64,000 bases of DNA, taken from positions 15,146,001-15,210,000 of the forward strand of contig NC_089994.1 in NCBI RefSeq assembly GCF_036417845.1. The letters are read 5' to 3'. The notes beneath the pieces are model-generated. The model was not told where the DNA came from. It did not search any database and worked only from the letters and a program-made list of their open reading frames with translations. Shown in pieces: positions 56,142 to 64,000 of the stretch. Each line of letters opens with the position of its first letter. Within the stretch, counting starts at the first letter, position 1. The DNA is from Apteryx mantelli (taxonomy: Eukaryota > Chordata > Aves > Apterygiformes > Apterygidae). A program made the position numbers and the translations under genes.

Positions 56142-56416
56142 GGGCTCTACTTTTTTTTTTTTCCCCCCCCTCGGTGACTGCGGTCTTTTGGATGCCCAGC
56201 CGAGCTGGGGGCAGGACTCCAGTCCCTGCCCCTAGGTCGGGGGCAAAGCCGCTCCCGCGGCGAGGCGGGTGTCCCTGTAGGCGCTGCCGCGTTTGGGGCT
56301 TAGCGGCAGGAGCCGCTTCCCGGCGGCGGCGGCGAGGGTTGCGAAATGAAGGTTTCCCTCCGCCTTGCGCCGCAGCGCTGCTAGCCACGGGCGGCCGAAA
56401 AACGTTTATCAGTCCG

Positions 56417-56488
56417 TCCTCGTTAGTATAGTGGTGAGTATCCCCGCCTGTCACGCGGGAGACCGGGGTTCGATTCCCCGACGGGGAG
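56417..56488 (+). tRNA. tRNA-Asp (anticodon GTC)
   Basis: Starts TCCTCGTTAGTATAGTGGTG and ends ACGGGGA plus discriminator G, 72 nt. It has the usual vertebrate D loop, the anticodon in CCTGTCACG and a long T-run terminator. Confidence 0.98.
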
Positions 56489-57236
56489 GATGACTTTTTT
56501 TTTTTTTCCCCACCCTCGCACCAGCCCCGTTTCGGTGCGTGTAGCCAAGCCGAAGGGAAAAACGCTGTTTTGTGTGCGTGCACGCGGAGCGCTCCTGTAC
56601 TTCTAAGGGTGCTTGAGGTTCGCACACAGCTCTGTGTGCTGCAGGAGCTGTGCCTCTCTGGCGTTTGGCATCACTGTATGCTGCTCGCAGTGGGATCCAG
56701 GAGCCTTCTGGCTGCCCGTGTCCCCTCATTGCAGGGGGTTTATATCAGCATCTCTGCCCTTCCCTCTTCCACATACACCCCGTTGCTTGCATTTTTTTTC
56801 CCTTTTGTATGGTGCACAAGGGACAGCTTCAGCTCCCTGTTGCTCCAGGGCAGCAGCTCCTCCTCCCTGGATCTCTTGCCCCGTACCCAGCATGGGTGGC
56901 ACAGCTCGTCTGCTGTTAGCTGGAGGAACTGCCCTGCATGTCTCCCCCTGCCCAGCCCCGACATAAAATCACATCCCACAAACTGATGAAGCCAACAGAT
57001 GTTCCCTAGAGAAGATCAGTCCTTTGCGGCCAAATCTGCCCTGGACCTTGCACTCCTCCCTGCCTGGCCCTGCCGTGGGATAGCAGCGAGCAGGAAGGTG
57101 GTGTGCAGTGTAGGGAGCGCCACGGGTGAGCACAGGCCCTGGCTGGGGCAGCTCAGCTCCCATCTGGGACAGAAACGTCAGAGCACCGACCCCAAGACCC
57201 CCATAGCCCCATCCCCGAGAAGTGGGGTGTGGGGCA

Positions 57237-57308
57237 GGGGATGTAGCTCAGCGGTAGAGCGCATGCTTTGCATGTATGAGGCCCCGGGTTCAATCCCCGG
57301 CATCTCCA
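57237..57308 (+). tRNA. tRNA-Ala (anticodon TGC)
   Basis: Starts GGGGATGTAGCTCAGCGGTA and ends CATCTCC plus discriminator A, 72 nt. The anticodon loop is TTTGCAT and the B box GGTTCAATCC. A TTTTT terminator follows about 15 bp later. It differs from the minus-strand Ala gene in the D loop (GCGGT versus GTGGT). Confidence 0.98.
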
Positions 57309-60280
57309 GCATTGCCTTCACATTTTTCCCCCCTCGTTTTGCACTCAGGGAGATGTTTTCTCTGGGGTTAAAGGGACTACGTTGCATTAAACAAAAAAAA
57401 GTCTCTGTGTTTCCACTAATGAACATGCATCCGTGAACGGACTGCTTATGGTGATTTATCAGTGGAAAAAGATAGCTTTTTTTGGCCATTCTCCTTACCT
57501 GTATGCAACTATGCAAAACACACATAGGGTCAGCTCTTGCGTGTGTGGGTATCTCATGGCCAGACGAAGGCACCACAGATGCAGAACAGCCCTAAAGCAA
57601 GAGAGAGGCATCAAACTCTGAAATTTAGGGGAACTCCGGCCTACCAGCCCTGCCCCATTACTTCACATAGCAGAGAGCCAGCTACGTATAAACCTGCAGT
57701 CCCCCCAGGGCCTGCTCCGGGGTCTCTGCACCACATTCCCAGAACCAGAGCCAAAGGCAAAGCCAATAAAGCAGAGACATCACAGCTACCCTGCACTCGC
57801 TGGCTAAGATGGTGCAGGAGCTTTTAGCTGGGTCTTAGCACGGGTCTTGCTGGCTCTGCGGTGTCTGCAACGCCTCAGCCAGGCTGGCGGTTTCAGTAAT
57901 GCTGGCGGCTTGCGGGCAGCCCTGTGGCAGCATGACTGGGCTTCTCCTGCACTAGGTCAGGATCAACCCTCTGGAAACAAATTCTTTTATTCTCTTTGGG
58001 TTGGCTGGGCTCACACGGTTGTGTCTGGACTGTGATGCTCTTCAGAGCTGGAAGGGATGAAAGGTATGGCACAGAGACCAGAGCCAATGTAGATCTAGAA
58101 ACAGCTGTTTTATCTCCACTGTTCACTTATCAGCTGTTTTATCTACCCTACTCAGTTATCCATGGTATATCCAACTAGTTCAGGTTGTGGAGAGCTGACT
58201 AGCTACAGATATAAAATAACATTTCCTACGAGAGTGGTTGGAATACTACTTGTTCTGTTTACTGTTGTTACTTCTATTTGCTATTCTGAGCCAAATGGTT
58301 AGCTACACCATTGTTAAGTCTGAGGATCCCTGTTGTAAATAGCTCATTGAAAGGGATATGTCTGAGCAGCTATACTTCTGGAATATACACTGCACACAAA
58401 CACAATAAAGAAGCAGCTCCTGCCCCAAAGAGTTTATAATAAAAGACATGAAGTGACAGACTTTTGGACATAAGAAATCAGTATTTGTCAGTATAAAACA
58501 TACTGGTCTGTTTGGACACACTACTCTTCACCCAGCTTGCCTTGAAATTGCAGCAAGGGGTATTTGTAAAGACGGTGTAGGAGAAAAATGGAGTGGCTTT
58601 GTTCACTGACAGCTCCTCCCAGTTCAGGAAAGCACTGCTCTCCAGCAAGTCGGTCAGTCATATTTAAGGATTCTATTAAAGTAGGGCCTAGCATCTGTTT
58701 TGCAGTCTGAACATTCCATGAATCTGACACTTTGGGGGTGCACAGCTCCACAGTTTGATTACAGGATTCAGACAACAGGTACAAATTCAGTCAGGGTGCC
58801 TAGTGGTAGGCTGCCCAGCCTAATTAAATAAAAGAACAGCACTGCATCGTCTGTATTTATTCACGTTATAAAACTCCATCTTGTCATAAAATAGATTGCC
58901 ATGTGCTTTTTCAACTATTTTCACATCCATCCTGAATGCACACTCTGTAACTAACTGAATAAGCTTAGTATTATTATTTACTTTCAAACAAGATGAAAGA
59001 CCTAACTCTGAAAGTCTTTTCAAACCTTTCATGTTTCTGTAACTCCAGATGTACACAATGTAAGCCATTGAGCGCCATTCCTACAGCAGTTTGCACAGGA
59101 ACCAAAAGACATTTGTGGCTCTTCTTCAGCTAAACCACCTGGATGTTTGAGCTGCCTTTTTTTTTTTTTTTTAATTATTGTAATGTTGAGTTTTAATACA
59201 AATGCAAAGAGGCCGAGAAGGTCCCCAGAGCATTCCCCTCCTGTAAAATCTGTGTGTCAGGCAAATGTGGGCCAGTTTCCCTCAAACCAATCACAGGGCT
59301 GTTGCTGGGCCTCCTCTCCTTTCCTGCTGGCGTGCAGCCCTGGGCGTTGTGTTATCCGTGTTATCCGTTTGGTAGGCAGCAGTTTTCCGTGGGCGCCTGC
59401 AAGGGAGGGATTTTGTCGGCGGCCTGAGCCAAGCGGTGTCGAGCGAGCTTTGCAAACGCAGCCTGGTTTTGCACTCAGCCGTGCCCGTGGCTCGCTGGGC
59501 ACTTTGGCTGGGATGGCACAGGGGGCCAACTCGAGTGCGAGGGAGGTGCGTGAGGGGGTGCTTTGCAAGAGGGAGCAGCTTTAAGAAACAGGCATTTTTA
59601 TTATTTCTATTAGTGATTAATTTTAACGCTGTGGCAAGGCCTTAGTTCTGAGTTGCAAAGCCCACGACAGCTCAGATATGTACTGCATTGTATGTACATA
59701 TACATATTTTATATATACATATATTTACTCACTCCATGATATCTCATGCGGGCAGCTTGTCTGCAGGACTTGGATCTCTGGGTCTGTCAAACTTTCTTTC
59801 TCCTCCACTTCATCTTTCTGCTTTCCTGGTTGCTTCTCTCCCCGCCCTGGCGGGCTGCTCCTGCTTCGGGCCAGGCGCTGGCCCCGTTTCTCTGCCCCGG
59901 CCACGTATTTATTATACACCAACGGCGGCACACGGGGCCTAGCTTCATTTGTACCAGCCCCAGCTGGTTTGTGTCTTCCCGTGCTGCTTCTGGTCTGCCA
60001 TAGGGGTGCACACATCCCTGCCGCTCTCCTGTAGCATATTAAAAAATATCTGAGAGGTTTTTTTACACAGAAGCAAGCAGCTTCCTTCACGCTAAAATAA
60101 CCCCTTTTTCCCCTTCCTCATGGGCACCCTGCGGCCTGGCGAGGCCCGCAAGGGGAGCCCCTCCTCACGGGAGGGAAAGCAAGGAGGCACGCTTGAAGCA
60201 GGGAGCTAACCGCAGGTGCCTAGCCTGAATTAGGTTTAAAACTCTCACAAAAGGCTTTAGTCACGGAGGCGCCCCCAAAA
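57309..60280. other. intergenic stretch between the tRNA cluster and UBC
   Basis: No exon was recognised. It contains a T run near 59157-59172, a CpG-richer patch near 59330-59580 and an alternating AT/TATA tract at about 59690-59725. Any enhancers of UBC here cannot be named from sequence. Confidence 0.5.
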
Positions 60281-60575
60281 TTGAGGGGCCTCGGCGGGGA
60301 CACCTCAGGGCTCCGGCCCCGCTCCAGCGGCTCCACGCCAGGTTTTACCCCGCGCTCCATTGTCCACTCGCTGTCCCTCCCCGCCCGCCAAGCGCGTAGT
60401 CACACCGCGGTTCGGAGCGCCTTGATTCCTCCGCGCTGCCGGACTTGTTGCGCTCCACCCCTACGTCAGTGGCGCGGCTGGCGCGCAGAGGAAATAGTGC
60501 CTGGCGGAGTGATCCGAACTGCAGTGGGCGGGTCCGCAGAGGCTATATAAAGGGCGGGAGGGGGGGGGGGGTTGT
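60281..60575 (+). promoter_or_regulatory. UBC promoter
   Basis: CpG-rich promoter with TATA box TATATAA (60544-60550), GC boxes GGGCGGG at 60526-60532 and 60552-60558, and a CRE-like TACGTCA at 60463-60469. Transcription probably starts near 60574. Heat-shock elements are expected for polyubiquitin promoters, but I could not find a convincing three-unit GAA/TTC array. Confidence 0.8.
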
Positions 60576-60643
60576 GTGGCGCAGTTGGAGCCGCCTGAGT
60601 CTCGGGAAGAGTTGTGCTGTCAGCTTGGCGTGCGCGCCCCGCG
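60576..60643 (+). other. UBC 5' UTR exon 1
   Basis: Non-coding first exon inferred from the TATA box position and the donor GCG followed by GTGAGAGC after 60643. Polyubiquitin genes typically have a non-coding exon 1 and the whole CDS in exon 2. Confidence 0.7.
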
Positions 60644-62186
<1,543 letters not shown>

Positions 62187-62241
62187 ACTAGCTACTCACT
62201 TCTTACATTCACGTAAAAGTTTCACTGCACTTGTGCATTCC

Positions 62242-62247
62242 AATAAA
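62242..62247 (+). terminator. polyadenylation signal AATAAA (UBC)
   Basis: Canonical hexamer in CCAATAAAGCTG, 55 bp after the stop codon, followed by a T/G-rich segment. Confidence 0.9.
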
Positions 62248-62269
62248 GCTGTTGCATCCACAAAAGTTC

Positions 62270-64000
62270 ATGTCTCTTAAATTATGTGAGCAAATATTTT
62301 AATTAGATTTTTGTTAATAAAATATAATCTAGCTTCCAAATATTATAAAGATATAGTAAAAACTTCCTTGTGCAAGGCTTAGTCATGTCTGACAAGCATG
62401 ACTAGGCATTGGACATGGTTCTCCTGAGATTGTAGTGGTGTTCTTAACTGGCTGAAAGTACAATTCTAGTTTTCAGCTCTTAAGCTACTGCTGTGCAAAT
62501 GCATGCGGGTGTAATCTAATATTTGAACACTGACCATGAATTGAAGGTAAGAAGCATCTTCTGACCAACTTCAGTCAGCCAGCCTCAGCCTTTTCCAGGT
62601 CTTCCGGTTAAATCTGTAGTTGCAAAGGAAATTGGCTTGTTAAATCTGTTGGCTAGTGTGTGTTTTCCAATCATTCAGTTACTAGGTGAACTTTATTCTT
62701 TGCACAGCTTAAGCATATTAGCAGACTTCTTAACCTAAGATATACTAGCGTGCTTAAAAATACCTTTTGGAATGCATATCCATTCCAGCTTTGCACTAAG
62801 TGGGAATGTTAGTTAGCTAAAACAGAAGTGTTACAGAACAGTTCCCATACAATAAGAAAACAGACAAAAGGGAAGTCTCCACAAAACTGTTTGGCAGTAG
62901 ACTGGAGATCACCAAATAAATGCTTTCCCTTCTGAAGTATGAGCTCAGTAAATAGTTAACCACACTGCACTTGGAATTAGTGAAACTATGGAAAATGAAG
63001 AGTAAAAAACTAGAAATATTCCTGACAGCATTAAGGCTACTGTTACTTCCTGTTTGAAGGGATGTACTAGCAGCTGGGATAAAGAGGTCAGCTGATGACT
63101 AACTTCAGTAGGGCTTAAAGCAGTGGGTGGGATTCCAGGGAGGAAAATGCAGAGTTTGACTTGAGTGGGCCTGATAATGGATTGTGACTGATTAAAAGTG
63201 GAGAAAGGTACTTTCAGCGCTTCACAACCTGTAAGGAACAAGTTTGGATAATCAAGATATGTGCTAAATTGGAGAAAACTTTTCAGTGCTGCTGAAGTCT
63301 GGCTAGTTGCAGGTGAGTATTAATGTGCTGTCAACAAGCTGACCTGTTCCCAGCCTCTGCTGCAGCTGGCCCAGGGCAATTCAGTTTTCAGGTCACTGTC
63401 ATTGCTTGCATGAGACTTCAAAGGGAAAATTGCTGGTAGTTGGACTGGTGGGAGCCTTTATGGATGGTGTTGATGCAGTGCTGTCATGTAAGATGGATGT
63501 TTGCTCTCCTGAGTTAATGTAACTGAAAACTGACCAAATGCAGTTAATAAAGCATCCTATTGTATGTCTTTTCTGGCCTCTGAGTCTTTTGAATTTATCT
63601 AGTAATTAAACGTTTGGCAGCCAGCCCTTTAGCAAATTCTGAGTGTTGCGTTCTGTGGAGCTGCTGAAATGCGGGTGCCTGTGAAGTAGTTCAAGGGTGA
63701 CTGTATCAATGTCGTGAATTCAGAGTGCTGGCCTCACTCTGTAAAAAAAGAAAAATTACAATCTGGTTAAAATTTCATAGATCCCTCATCTGTGTTCCTG
63801 CTACGGGGTGCCTTGCAGTTGGGTTCCTCCCGCGGTTAGTAAGCCCAGTTTACCTCTTGTAACAAAACTGGTGATAGTTAGAGGGTTCTTTGTTCTCTTT
63901 CACAAACTTCAAGGCAGTTGTTGGCCCTCGCAGTACAAACGCGGCCGAGTGTGATACCTGTGAGCAGAGGCCACAGCTGTGTAGCTCTTTGGTGACCGCA
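62270..64000. other. downstream of UBC, nothing assigned
   Basis: Non-coding sequence with another AATAAA at 63546-63551 and a donor-like CAGGTGAGT near 63310. There is no recognisable exon. SCARB1, the next gene in human, is not seen. Confidence 0.5.

Noticed and set aside
60240-60545. Heat-shock elements upstream of UBC
   Set aside because: No array of three properly spaced GAA/TTC units was found; single pentamers occur by chance.

Overview
This is vertebrate nuclear DNA: multi-exon genes with GT-AG introns, CpG-island promoters, pol III tRNA genes and interspersed repeats. Several CR1 LINE 3' fragments and ancient MIR-like SINE relics point to a sauropsid. Sparse repeats and compact introns (a 27-exon helicase gene in 19 kb) favour a bird, but a crocodilian or turtle cannot be excluded from sequence alone. 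The gene set corresponds to the AACS-BRI3BP-DHX37-tRNA cluster-UBC neighbourhood of human 12q24.31.

Layout from left to right. (1) Bases 1-20028, minus strand: the 5' end of AACS (acetoacetyl-CoA synthetase). Coding exons 1-4 are present and the rest of the gene lies beyond the left edge. (2) 20.0-26.3 kb: the AACS CpG island, a second 'orphan' CpG island at 21.9-22.3 kb with four CCAAT boxes, an unassigned exon-like segment on the minus strand at 25141-25242, and a CR1 fragment ending about 240 bp before the BRI3BP start codon. (3) 26327-28516, plus strand: complete three-exon BRI3BP (239 aa), followed by a roughly 4.2 kb 3' UTR that ends about 140 bp before the DHX37 promoter motifs. (4) 33304-52303, plus strand: complete DHX37, for which all 27 coding exons could be placed with consistent phases (1143 aa). 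Its 5' UTR carries a 24-unit GCC repeat, a TCTCGCGAGA element and a palindromic E2F site. (5) 54.6-57.3 kb: five intact tRNA genes in the order Ala(TGC, minus), Asp(GTC), Phe(GAA), Asp(GTC), Ala(TGC), plus a possible tRNA 5' relic. (6) 60.3-62.3 kb, plus strand: a polyubiquitin gene (UBC by position) with a TATA promoter, a 5' UTR intron rich in YY1-like motifs, and an intronless CDS of four identical ubiquitin units plus a terminal Asn (305 aa).

The genes do not form a pathway. They cover ketone-body use for lipid synthesis (AACS), an organelle membrane protein (BRI3BP), small-subunit ribosome assembly (DHX37), decoding (tRNAs) and ubiquitin supply (UBC). The most notable points are the apparent orientation flip of BRI3BP relative to the human order as I remember it, the apparently conserved tRNA order, the orphan promoter island and the orphan exon-like segment. 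I found no CRISPR array and recognised no viral gene.
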